From the NCBI GenBank assembly GCA_963969395.1, contig OZ017802.1, positions 17,639,410 to 17,703,409 on the forward strand: a DNA stretch of 64,000 nucleotides, written 5' to 3'. The translations under genes and the position numbers were made by a program. Shown here in pieces: positions 38,934 through 50,439 of this stretch. This DNA is from Pseudoscleropodium purum. Taxonomy: Eukaryota; Streptophyta; Bryopsida; Hypnales; Brachytheciaceae. The notes under the pieces were generated by a model. That model made no database searches. It saw only the letters and a program-made list of their open reading frames with translations, and was not told the DNA's origin. Numbering within the stretch: the stretch's first letter is position 1; every line of letters begins with the position of its first letter.

Positions 38934-39275
38934 CTGTGAAATCATTACAACTTAAATTTCATGATGGATGCTTGAGTAAACACATATGTTGTTTGTCCCA
39001 TGTTTCCACCTCCACTATACAATGGCCAATGAGATTTGTGGCAAACATGTCAAGCTACAAAGGCCTAGCCAAAGTAAAACAACTTCCGATGGATATACTA
39101 ACTTTCATTTAATTACAAGATAGTAAAGATACTACATATAATCATGATGGCGAATTCCATTAAAAAGGCGGTATTCTGTTAATTTGGCAGTTTTAGTAGT
39201 TTAGACCGCACAGTCTGAAGTGTTTTTTCTGTACTAGAATCTATTCTAGAACTAGATTTTTGAAATCTACATATC

Positions 39276-39332
<57 letters not shown>

Positions 39333-40597
39333 CTATATCAATCCTAGATTTTTCAAACAGCTCCATTTGATATCTATGTTAGTCCTAGATTTCTAAAATC
39401 TAAAATTGATCTAGATCTTTGCAATGTATACTCGTCCTAGATGTCAAGATGTGAAAATGACATTTGGAATACCACCATTTCAATGGAATTTGCCATCTAG
39501 GTAGTCAGTTGACCCACTAAATATAACAATCTATAGAATGTTTAACGATTCGGTGTTTACACTATAGACATATGGTCCATTTCCACATCCAATTGCTTGT
39601 CACAAGTACAGCATTCAAACATGTGAGCCAAGTCCATGTCGAAATGGAACAAAAAAAAATTCTAAGAGTCCCCAAGGAAACATAATTGGTTGTTGACAAT
39701 TTTGAGCACTAACGAGGTATCGTCCCATTGGCAACCCATCACCATTGCCATTCCAAGTTGCAACTCCTAACCTTTTCTGCTTTCAGCTTGCTTCCTATAC
39801 GGCTACACTCTTATACGGCTACACTCTTAGATCATGAAGATCAAAGGTTGCAAATGAAAATACACCATCAGTTATGTTCGATAACTGATAACCAATTCGC
39901 CACTAGCACAGCTTATCAGTCATCTAATACATAGCTTCCCAAGAGAGAGCAGCATTTAAAAAGGAAGAGTTGAAAGAGCTGTTACCTCATTGTACGGTCG
40001 AGTCCGAGGATCTGGTGTCTTGAGTGGGCCAATACCTTTGTTACGGACATCAAGCAAGACAACGATCTCCTTTGCGACCTTCTTCAAAAACGATTTTTTT
40101 GCAAAGGCCGCGTTTTCGTTCTCTGTTTTACTGAAAATTAGACCGCTAGTATCCAAGAGTACATCGACAGCTTCCTTCCAGACCAGAGGCTGGGTTCGGC
40201 TGGGCCCATTCTTTTCACTCCTCTTGTCAACGTTGTCCCATTCCTGCCACTTACTCCACCATCCCGCTTGCCTGCTCTCATTCATCGCCTCATTTGGGTC
40301 GAGATCAAAGAATACAGGAAGGAGGGAAGGAATTCCACTCCCACCTATCGTTGCCAACTCCAGCATAGGCCACCTGCTTCTTGTGAAGTACTCCTCCGAC
40401 ACCAACACGACGGCCAACTTAAATGTCCGGGCATGCTCCAAAATAGTTGTGCAAACTCGCTCACCATGTTTCATGGAATTTTTGTCAAAGAAAACGCTAT
40501 AATGTCCGCATACTTGGGCCAACTTCTTGTTCAGATGCTCCGCGTAGCCTTCCTGAGCTCCACTATAGCTCAAGAAAACATCGTAAGATCCAGACAT
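36934..40597 (-). CDS. TIR-domain protein with array of repeated 28-codon exons (left copy)
   Basis: Exon 40597-39986 encodes 204 residues of a TIR domain: MSGSYDVFLSYSGAQEGYAE (box 1), FFDKNSMKHGE, KLAVVLVSEEYF and RSRWPMLEL. The Glu of LEL (about residue 80) sits where the NADase catalytic Glu of plant TIRs is. The exon ends phase 0 at RPYNE, donor gtaacag. Downstream come exons 38933-38850, 38412-38329, 37978-37895 and 37538-37455. Each is exactly 84 nt, phase 0, with an AG before and gtaa after, and reads about DIACMLERTN...NVQILKNQQYKE. A last unit, 37024-36934, is 91 nt and breaks phase. No NB-ARC or LRR exon is seen to the left within reach. An upstream acceptor (tttgtgcag before GTCACAGG, near 40705) shows at least one leader exon. 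TIR proteins act in immune signalling; whether this one is expressed is unknown. Confidence 0.75.
39279..39326. repeat. (TA)n microsatellite
   Basis: About 24 uninterrupted TA dinucleotides within the intron after the TIR exon of the left copy. Confidence 0.95.
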
Positions 40598-42600
40598 CGT
40601 TTCGAGAATAGATCAGCGTTGTGTTGAATGAACCCAAGCCGAGGCGATACAACTCTTTCAGCAACAAATGGTGGTACTTGGTCGTGGATGCAGCCTGTGA
40701 CCTGCACAAACAAGCCACAAAGAATAGTGAGAAAACAGAATCAAAATAGACTATCAATACACATCAATACAATCAATGCATATTATCATCGTAGAGGTCA
40801 TCCTAGTACTTAGTTAGCGACTGCAGAATGAAAACAAAAACGATCATAATGATGTTCGTTTACAATAATGAGCCTTCGTAATAACGATCGGAAGCGAAGG
40901 ACGTTCGTCATCGTCGAATTTCGTAGCATTACCAAGCACGAGGGTCATCAGCGGCGGGGCTGACGCCCTAGTCGAGCAACATTTCCTACGCTCCACGCTC
41001 AACACTAACCGAATGATCCTCTTAACTCTGAGAGAGAGGTAAAATTCAAGGCTCACACGTACGACAAAAAAACAGCAAACGTGGATAAAACATAGCTTTA
41101 ATGAGCCTGTCTGAGCGCTCTCACCGTTCTGACAAGTGCAGAATGTTATGTACCATGACAGATATTATTCTTAAGCAAATGCCAGATGGAGATTCACAGT
41201 GAAGAATCGAATGACCTGGGAAGTGACATGTACCCCAAGAGGCCAAGACTATTTGCTTAATAAAAATATGGACTCAAGATTTGTTAGGAACCAATGTAAG
41301 TAGATAAACAGTGCATTCGAGCACACAGATTTGAGCTTACGTAGACATATTTCTCATAAGTGAACACAATTTTCGGTAACTGATCGGGTCCACTTTTCTC
41401 AAGCCCATACCAAGTCGAGGAGAAGATCCTTGCAAGTTGCAACTTGTGAGTGCTACGGGGGAGTCTAGGGGCAAGAACAGACCATAAACGACACCGCAAG
41501 CATCCGGAGGGGTAGGGATCCGGGGGTTCAGAAAGGATGATCAATTAATCTCACATTCTTCCTCAAAATGGTAGGTAAGCGTTTGGCGAAAACTTGAATC
41601 AGTACCGGCCTGGAATTTTAAAGAAACTACCTGTGCATCAAATTCTGGACTGTTGGAAAACTGCCAGTTAGCTAGTGAATGTGAAATTTCGGAGTTGATG
41701 CAAACCTGGACCAATAATCACGGCGTTCTCGTTCTCAACGCATTAGCAAATGGTCATCAGCATCGAAGTTCAGGCACGGAGGCACCATACGAGAACTATG
41801 GAATTCGCTCAATGCAATTCCTTTCCTTCCACCAAAACCTGCAAGAATAGAATCCAGGCGGGTTACGAGAATCAGAAACCAAAGACTCGAATCTCCGTTC
41901 TCTCCACATCCAATGAACATAACCCTAAGGGAACTAGTTTTGCTCTCATTCCACCCATGCCATATCAATTCTCATAACTCCAACAATGCAAACACGCAAC
42001 CTGTAACCTGTAACTGCAAATTTTGTACCGACACTAAAAGCAAAGCTCATCCCATACCCTTAAACGTGATTCCACACCCCAAAAGAAGTCCCTCGTGCAT
42101 TCACTGAAATTAATGCTCTCACAACGTGAAAGCATGTTCTGCAGACTATCGACACAAGTCAATTGCAAGAAGATTCACAACGTTACCCCAATCCGTCGCA
42201 CTGTCTCCACAGTGCGTGATAACGGTCGCAACTTGCAAATTCAAGCCTGGGAGCAAGATCAGCCCGAAGACAGGCGTTGCGTAATCGGAAGCTGTGAAAG
42301 CATCTTGTGGGGGCTCCGTTCCACAATCTGCAGGTGGTCCAGTCTGCACGGTTTACTCCCTATGCCTCGAAAGAAATCTGGGTCTCGAAAGAAGTCGGAG
42401 GTTTCCTGGAGAAGGCTTGTTTGACACGGACGGTGCTCCTGATTGCGCATGTGATTCTCACGATAAAGCGTAATTTCCACGGCGACCGATCAGCGTTCCA
42501 GAGTGTTCCAGGGTTACTGTTCTACAGTAGTTTTTTCGGGTAAGCATCACATGGATTGCTATGAGCTCGCCAAAGCGAACCCTATTCTGGTCAGCTCCCC
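39950..42600 (-). repeat. Left arm of the large inverted duplication (TIR exon plus leader)
   Basis: This matches, in opposite orientation, about 45110-47730. Matches cover the TIR exon, the GTCACAGG leader exon, the block around 41640-41980 (against 45880-46240), and the outer end near 42507-42600 against 45110-45215 (gttccagggtt, gtaagcat, gcgaaccc, ggtcagctcc in complementary order). The homology continues past the TIR exon into the short-exon arrays on both sides. Arm limits are by eye. Confidence 0.8.
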
Positions 42601-43079
42601 AAAGTCGCTTCTTGGGAAGAAGTTGACCCATAAACGACGTGGCGGACATTTTCGGCACCCCACCCGGGGGGCCTCAATATTTGAAACACTTCAACTAGGG
42701 GAGCCGACCCATTTCCAACCACTTAAGCAATTACGGGCATGTGGATTGCTGATTGCCTGAGTGCAGAAATTTTCCCTTACATAGAAATAGAGTTTAGAAG
42801 GATTACATAATTTTTCAGGAATTTTTTAACTCAAAATATAATTATTATGAATTCTTTAGCCGAACTGTACATTATGATCTATACTAGTCATATAGGCTTT
42901 TCTCTTTCCAACCATAGGCTCATTGCAAATCAACTAAGGATTGATTGCAATATTGAAAGTCTCACAACCAATCATTTTGTGCCACAACTACTTTGAGAAC
43001 CGTGCCAATACTTCACAAAAATGAAATAGCCTATAGGTTGGAAATGGTGGTGATTAGAAATGGGTTGGCTCCTATAACT

Positions 43080-44310
43080 ATAGAAGAAAAAATGACAAAC
43101 AAATGACAAATTTTTATATGAAATACATTTTGAATGGATGAAAATTTTATGGATAAATGACAAAGTTCTTGATGAATGAAGTTTTCTTGTTTGGATGACA
43201 AGCGTATGGATGAATTATTTTGGATGGTTGAAATTAGGATTTATGGTGGTATTGTGGTAAATATATGAATGAATTAATTGCTAGATAAATGAATCTTTGA
43301 CATACAATAGAATAAAGAAATAACTCAATGCTAATGAGAAATATACATAGTACGTAATAATATAGAAGCAACACTGCCAAAAATAAATTGAGTATTAATC
43401 ACATAAAAAGATCACATTTGACTACTTTGCAATTTTGATTTGCATCTTACACTATAGGTGACAAGTCCATTGCAAAGTCGCCCTAAACAACTAGCAATTC
43501 TTTTTTACTACAATTCACAATCTTTAATATCTTCTCCAGTTGAACTACTTATTTCACACCTTATTTACAACAACCAAGACCATGTTAATTTTTAACCAAT
43601 ACCTACAAATGGACTAACCACAAATCAAAGTGAAAAAACCTCCAATTCATAAAAACAATTACATTGTATTGGTAGCTACCATTTTTGAGTGCATAGTGAT
43701 AAACTATGCACTCAAATGCGAACTTCAATTTTGTTTTCATTTAAATTTCATTTAACCCCTTCTCTTCCCTCGATTTCATTTAAAATTAATTTTTTTTTTT
43801 ACCTTCCCACCCCTCCCACCCCTCCCACCCCTTTGTAATTTTCAACTGGAAGTGAGACTGGCAATTGATATGGAATATATTATGTAACCTTACCCATATC
43901 CGTATCTCATATCTTATATTTGTATTCATATTCATATAATATCTATATCTACATTTGTTTGCAAAATAGTCAAATGTACTCTTTCGATGTAATTAATACT
44001 CAATCTGTTTCTTGCATTGTTGCCTCTATATAATCACTGCGTGTATTCCTTATTAGCACTAAGTTATCTCTTTGCTCTAAATTGTTTGTTATAGATTCAT
44101 CCATCCAAGAATTAATTCATCCAAATTTGTGCCACTACTGATATACCCTAATTTCAACCATCCAAAATTCTTCGTTCGAAAAAATTCATCCATAACTTGT
44201 CATCCAAACAACAAAACTTCATTTATCCATAACTGTGTCATTCATCCACAAAATTTTCATCCATTCGAAATGTATTTCATCTAAAACTTCGTCATTAGTT
44301 TGTCGTTTTA
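43080..44310. repeat. Fold-back element with inverted arms of about 200 bp
   Basis: The left arm (about 43080-43290) contains gaaatacattttgaatggatg and tggatgaattattttggatgg. The right arm (about 44090-44310) contains catccattcgaaatgtatttc and the complement of the rest (caaccatccaaaattctt). The centre has a ccacccctcccacccct run near 43808-43832 and a catatttgtattcatat tract like those at 6150 and 31100. Confidence 0.6.
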
Positions 44311-44376
44311 TCATCCACAGGTAGTCGAAGTGTTCATCCCCCGGTCTGGCTCCCTGTGAATCAAAAATACATAGTG

Positions 44377-44625
44377 ACAGGAGCTCATCGAAGTTGAGTG
44401 CGCGCAGCTGATTGATGTTGAGTGTCAATAGCTTCTCGAAGTTGAGTTACAGGAGCTCATCGAAGTTGAGTGCGCGCAGCTGATTGATGTTGAGTGTCAA
44501 TAGCTTCTCGAAGTTGAGTTACAGGAACTCCTATCGAAGTTGAGTGCGCGCAGCTGATTGATATTGAGTGTCAATAGCTTCTCGAAGTTGAGTTACAGGA
44601 ACTCCTATCGAAGTTGAATGCACAG
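44377..44625. repeat. Minisatellite, 72-bp period, about 3.4 units
   Basis: Units begin at acagga... at 44377, 44449, 44521 and 44595 (periods 72, 72, 74). The core is gctcatcgaagttgagtgcg, then gcagctgattgatgttgagt, then gtcaatagcttctcgaagtt. The first two units are nearly identical, implying recent expansion. Confidence 0.9.
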
Positions 44626-45109
44626 AATCTGATCCAAGCTCATGTACTGCAGCAGAGTTAATAGCATCTTGGTCAAATTAAATTCATTGCACCGGAGCTT
44701 AGAGGAGAAAATTGATATATAATTTTGCTATCTATTTTCAATAATGTTTCGATTGACTTTGGACTTTGAAGCTTTCACTCCTACTAGCTAGGGTCGACTA
44801 GAAGCTACAGGAAGTCAACTATACATTCGGACCGTGCAAATACAAACACCAACACCTTGAACGAGTTAATCTAGCCTTTCCCAGGAAACCACCAATTGAT
44901 CTATTTCGAGACAGATGGAGTACAAGAACTCCTCATTCCCGGCCCGTGTTTTGCTTCTTAACTTCGATCTTCCCAAAGTCACGGAAGCTAAAACACGGCA
45001 AGCAAAGTCGTCGCCAGTGTCGGAACCATCGTCTCTGTCCTCTTGCTGCTGCTGCCTGTTTGTCTCGCCTTATTGCCATCTACCATACATTGGAACGCGA
45101 TGGTTGGAG

Positions 45110-47730
45110 CTGACCAGAAAAGGGTTCGCTTTGGCGTGCTCGTACCATATAATGCTTACCCGAAAAAACTAGTGTGTAGTACGGAATGCATTAATTAATT
45201 AACCCTGGAACACCCTGGAAGTGTGAAGGCCGGGCTGGTCAGTCACCGTGGAAATCATCGATCTTTTTGATACCGTGTGAATTATTTGCGCAAGCAGGAG
45301 CACCTTACGAATCAATCTAGCCTTTTCCAGGAAATAACCAATTCATTTCCAGACACGGGGAGTACACCATGCAGACTGGACCCCAGGCCCCCACTAGATG
45401 CTTCTACAGATTTCCGATGAAGCAACGCCGATCCTCCGGCTGATCTTACTCTAAGATTTGAATTTGCAAGTTGCGAATCTCTGTGCATGATCTTGTATTT
45501 TTTGCAACATAACCGAGCTTCGGAGTGGCTTCTCTTCATGTGCGACGAGCGGGTTTTGTATTTTCAGATCGTAAGAATCCGATCCTCACATCGAGCTTCG
45601 TGTCCTGGGTACGGTGATTAGAGGCCGTTATCACACTTTTCTGGGGAGAAAATGCGACTGATTAGGGTAACGTTGTGAATCCTCTTGCATGTGATTCGTG
45701 TTGGTAGTTTGCAGAACATGCTCTCACGTTGTGAGAGCATTTAGGTGGATGCACGAGGGACTTCTTTTGGGGTGTGGAATTACGTGTAAGGGTATGGGAC
45801 GAGCTTTGCTTTTTAGTGTCGGTAGAAAATTTGCATTTACAGGGTGCTGGTTGGTCTTCGCGCGCATTGTTGGAGTTCTAAGGATTGACATGGCATGGGT
45901 GGAATGAGAGCAAAATGAGTTCCGTTAGGGTTATGTTCATTGGATGTGGAGAGAACGGAGAGTCGAGTCTTTGGTTTCTGATTCTCGTAACCCGCCTGGA
46001 TTCTGTTCTTGCAGGTTTTGGTGGAAGGACAGGGATTGCATTGAGCGAATTCCATAGTTCTCGTATGGTACCTCCGTGCCTGAACTTCGATGCTGGTGAC
46101 CACTTGCTAATGCGTTGAGAACGAGAACGAGAACGCCGTGATTATTGTTCTAGGTTTGCATCAACTCCGAAATTTCACATTCACTAATTGGCAGTTTTCC
46201 AATAGTCCAAAATTTGATGCACAGGTAGTTTCTTTAAAATTCAGGACAGGTATTGATTCAAGTTTTCGCCAAACGCTTACCTACCATTTTGAGGAAGAAT
46301 GTGAGATCAATTGATCATCCTTTCTAAACTCCCGGGTCCCTACCCCTCCGAATGCTTGCGGTGCCGTTTATGGTCTGTTCTTGCCCCAAGACTCCCCCGT
46401 CGCACTCCCAAGTTGCAAGGATCTTCTCCTTGACTTGGTATTAACTTTCAGAGAAAAGTGGGCCCGATCAGTTACCAAAAATTGTGTTCACATATGCTCA
46501 AATCTGTGAAAGATAAAGGATTTAGTATAGGGTTTAGGTTTTGAACCCAAATTGTGTTCACAAATTTGTGACGATGACGACTCTAATATAATCAGAAAAT
46601 AGAATCAAAATGGACTAATGCTATAAACTTCAACGACGACCACGTCCTGCCGATCGTTATTGATGAATATTCGTTATTGTGAAGGAACGTCATTATGATC
46701 GTTATTGTTTTCATTCTGCAACTGCTAACAAAATACTAGCTAGGACGACCTCTGTGTTAGAGATGAGCCAATTTACAATCAAGCTGAGAGTTCCTTCTAT
46801 GTTCAATTAATAATGCTCTTATTCTGGATTAATGTTCTCCGTACTGTTTGCAATGTGTTCAAGTAGTCCGAGAAGAAAATACCGGTATCCATCCAAGTGG
46901 ATCCCACGGTGATAATGTGTATTGATTTTATTGATGTGTATTGATCTAGTCTATTTTGATTCTATTTTCTGATTATTCTTTGTGGCTTGTTCGTGCAGGT
47001 CACAGGCTGCATTTACGACCAAGTATCACCATTTGTTGCTAAAAGAGTGGTATCGCCTCGGTTTGGGTTCATTCAACACAACGCTGATTCTATTCACGAA
47101 ACAATGTCTGAATCTTACGACATTTTCTTGAGCTATAGTGGAGCTCAGGAAGGCTACGCGGAGTATCTTAAGGACAAGTTGGCCCGAGTATGCGATTACA
47201 GCGCTTTCTTTGACAAAGACTCCATGAAACGCTGTGAGCGAACTTGCACAACCATTTTGGAGTATGCCCGGACATGTAAGTTGGCCGTTGTGTTGGTGTC
47301 GGAGGAGTATTTCGCAAGAAGCAGGTGGCCTATGCTGGAGTTGGCAAAGATATCGAGAGTGGATTTCCTTCCCTTTATCCTGTATTCTTAGATCTCGACC
47401 CGAATGAGGCGATAGATGAGAGCAGGCAATCGGAATGGTGGACTAAGTGGCTGGAATGGGAAGAGATAGACGAGAAGAGTAAGAGGAATGGGCCCAGCCG
47501 AGCCCAACCTCGGGTCTGGAAGGAAGCTGTCGATGTACTCTTGGATAATAGCGGCCTAATTTTCAGTAAAACAGAGAACGAATACGCGTTCTTTCGGAAA
47601 AAATCGTTTTTGAAGAAGGTCGCAAAGGATATCGTTGTCTTGCTTGATGTCCGTAACAGTGGTATTGGCCCACGCAAACCTCGAGATCATCGGATGCGAC
47701 CATACAAGGGGGTAACAGCTCTTTCAACTC
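45110..47730 (+). repeat. Right arm of the large inverted duplication
   Basis: Counterpart of 39950-42600. It carries a leader with an acceptor (tcgtgcag at about 46999) before GTCACAGGCTGC, as in the left arm. Differences between arms include small indels and many substitutions, so the duplication is not recent or has not been kept identical by gene conversion. Confidence 0.8.
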
Positions 47731-49193
47731 TTCCTCTTCAAATGCTGCTCTCTCTTGGGAAGCTATGTTTGCTCATGGAGTGACTGGAGTCTCGGAATTT
47801 TTGGGTTCCATTCCGACACGGAATTGGCTCTCGTATTCGTATGCCATACTTGTGACTTGAGCTAGCGATTGGATGTGGAATTGGGCTGTTTGTGTGTAGT
47901 GTACAACGTGGATCACTAAACATTCTACAGATTGTAATATTTAGTGGGTCGACGGACTATCTTGATAGTACCATGTAATTAAATGAAAGTGTATCCATCA
48001 GAAGTTGTTCTGCTCTGGCTGGGTCTTTGTAGCTCGACGTGTCTGACACAATCTCGTTGGCCGTTGTACGGTGGAGCTTGAAACACGGAACAAACAAAGT
48101 ATGTGCTTACTGAGGCATTCATCATGAATTTTAAGTTGCAATGATCTCACAGGACGTCGCTCGCATACTTGATGGCTTGAACGAAGGTAGTGGCCCATCC
48201 AATATGCAAAGACGTGGGAGCCAGTGTTACGAGTCGGTAACAGCTCTTTCAATTCTTCCTTTTCAAATGCTGCAATCTCCTGGCAAGTTACGTTTCCTCG
48301 TAGAGTCTTGGAATTTGCGGTGGACATTCCGAGATGGACTTGGCTCTCGTATTTGTATGCTGTACTCATGACTTAAGTGATTGGATGTGGAAATGGGTTG
48401 CTTGTGTGCAGTGTACAACTTGGATCACTAAACGCTCTGTACATTGTTAGTAATGTTTCGTGGGTCAACTGACTATCTTGGTTATATATTGTAATTACAT
48501 GGAAGCGTATCCATCACAAATTGTTTTGTAGCTTGACATGTCTGATACAATCTCGTTGGCCTTTATATGGTGGAGCTTGAAACATGGGACGAGCAAAGTA
48601 TGTCCTTATTGAGGCATCCATTACGATTTTTAATTTGCAATGATTGCACAGAGCTTAAGTTGCAAGTTTGATCATAAGACTGGAGACGTTCACGATTGCG
48701 AGGTGCATTTTTATCCGAGTCGACGATACAATGCGGTAACAGCTATTTCAACTCTTCCTTTTCAATTGCTATTCTCTTTTGGGAAGCTATGTTTTCTCGT
48801 GGAGTCTTGGAATTTTTGGGTTCCATTCCGACACAGACTTGGCTCACATGTTTGTATGCTATACTTGTGACTTGAGCGATTGGATGTGAAAATGGGCATT
48901 TAGTGGGTCAACTGACTATCTTGATAATATATTGTAATTTTAAATGGAAGTGTATCCATTAAATGGAAGTGCTCTAGCTTGGCCTTCGTAGCTTGACGTG
49001 TCTGACACAATCTCGTTGGCCGTTGTACGGTGGAGCTTGAAACACGAGACAAATAAAGTATTTGCTTACGAAGGCATATATTCATTAAGTTGCAATGATC
49101 TTACAGGACGTCGCTCCCATGCTTGATGATTGGAACGGAGATACTAGCCGCCCATCCAGGGTGCAAAAACGGCTGATGCAACCAGACGAGGAG
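47104..49193 (+). pseudogene. TIR-domain gene, right copy, frameshifted, with repeated 28-codon exons
   Basis: The TIR exon is 47104-47711 (608 nt against 612 in the left copy). It opens MSESYDIFLSYSGAQEGYAE and keeps SRWPMLEL, but after MLELAKIS (near 47350) a one-base deletion moves the frame to a stop at 47389. The rest is intact in another frame, from FPSLYPVFLDLDPNEA to the donor gtaacag at 47712. A three-base loss elsewhere makes up the difference. Downstream short exons are 48153-48236 (28 codons), 48652-48735 (28 codons) and 49107-49193 (29 codons). All are phase 0, with AG before and gtaacagct after. As annotated, the TIR protein would be truncated soon after the catalytic region. 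A sequencing error at the shift is possible. Confidence 0.75.
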
Positions 49194-50439
49194 GTAACAG
49201 CTGAACATTTCAACTCTTCCTTTTCAAAGTTACTGCTCTCTCTTGGGAAGCTATGTTTGCTCGTGGAGTCTTGGAATTGGTGGTTGACATTCCGACATGG
49301 ACTTGGCTCTCAAATTTCTATGCTACACTTACGGCGTGACTTGAGTGATGGGATGCACATGGAAATGAGCGTTTGTGTGTAGTGTGCAAATTGGGTCACT
49401 AAACATTCTACAGATTGTAATATTTAGTGAGTCATCTGACTATCTTGATAATTACAAGTTGTAATTTTAATGGGAGTGTATCTATGAGTTGTTAGAACTG
49501 CTATGTCTAGGCCTTTGTAGCTTTACCTATCTAACACATAGTTGTCATAGTGGAAGGATGTCCGGTTCGTCCGTCCGTTAGAGGTCTCGTCTGTCTGATA
49601 CAATCAACACATAGTTGACTTTCTGATAACGGAAAAATAGACCACGTGGATGCCATGTGGATTAAGGAACATGCTGAACCCGGACGAGGTGATGTGTCAT
49701 TCCGCAAAATTGTACAAGTTACAAAATTAAAGCCGTCCGGACCGTTCGATGACCCTAACTCGCCCGTTATGACAACCATGATCTGACACAATTTCGTTGT
49801 CTCAGTGTTGTACGGTGGAAGTTGAAATACGGGATGAACAAAGTATGAGCTTACTGAGGCGTTCATCATGAATTTTAAGTGTTAATTATTTTTATTAAAT
49901 TGGTAAACCTCCTTGATCGTCCTTGCAAGAAGTAGATCTTATTGGGGATCTACTTGTGGAAGAGATAATTGATTGATATTTTGGAAAAGGCATGAGCAGA
50001 AGAGAGTTCCTGGAAACAAGTGCACCGGCGCAGTGCTTGAGGAAATAGAAATTCCGCACCGTGAGTTTCAATCGCTGTTTGCCTGTTTGATCCCGTGATT
50101 GCGGAACTTTTGAGCTGCATTAGGGCATATGCTGCAATTGGTGCATTGGGTCAGATCTCTTGTTTTGGTTGAAGACTGGTTAGCAGGGTCACCAATTGTT
50201 TTGGACAACATCTGGCGGAGATTTTCAAGTCAAGTGCCAGAGATTACTAGCCCGCTGAATCTTAATTCTGCGACTTGTCAAGGAACTAATGGCTTTGTGT
50301 TTGCATTATAACTAGCGGTAGACAGTCGCTCGAGAGAATCTGGCAGACTTCAACTCCATAGGAATCAAGCGTGTCGCGATAATAGCTTTTGTTTCCTAGT
50401 AGAATTTGTTTCACAGCAATCGTGGTTTTGATCGAGGTT
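49194..50439. other. End of the short-exon array and flank
   Basis: Intron-type sequence of the array continues to about 49500, then is interrupted by a MITE-like insertion (49537-49780) and resumes at 49789 to about 49880. About 49900-50440 has no assignable gene. Confidence 0.5.
49537..49780. mobile_element. hAT-type MITE candidate, 244 bp
   Basis: Left end catagttgtcatagtgg and right end (complement) catggttgtcataacgg are imperfect terminal inverted repeats. Flanks are atctaaca (49529-49536) and atctgaca (49781-49788), an 8-bp target duplication with one mismatch. The insertion splits a copy of the array word tctgacacaatctcgttggc, which is intact in neighbouring units, so the empty-site sequence can be read from the paralogues. 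Confidence 0.7.

Larger units (their letters stand above)
42601..45109. other. Spacer of the inverted duplication
   Basis: Between the two arms. It holds a fold-back element (about 43080-44310) and a 72-bp tandem repeat (44377-44625). The piece at about 44880-44945 is a partial direct repeat of about 45308-45375 (taatctagcc and caggaaa-accaccaatt-like blocks). No gene. Confidence 0.55.

Noticed and set aside
39990..40627. Plus-strand ORFs over the left TIR exon
   Set aside because: Shadows of the minus-strand TIR frame, which matches a known domain.
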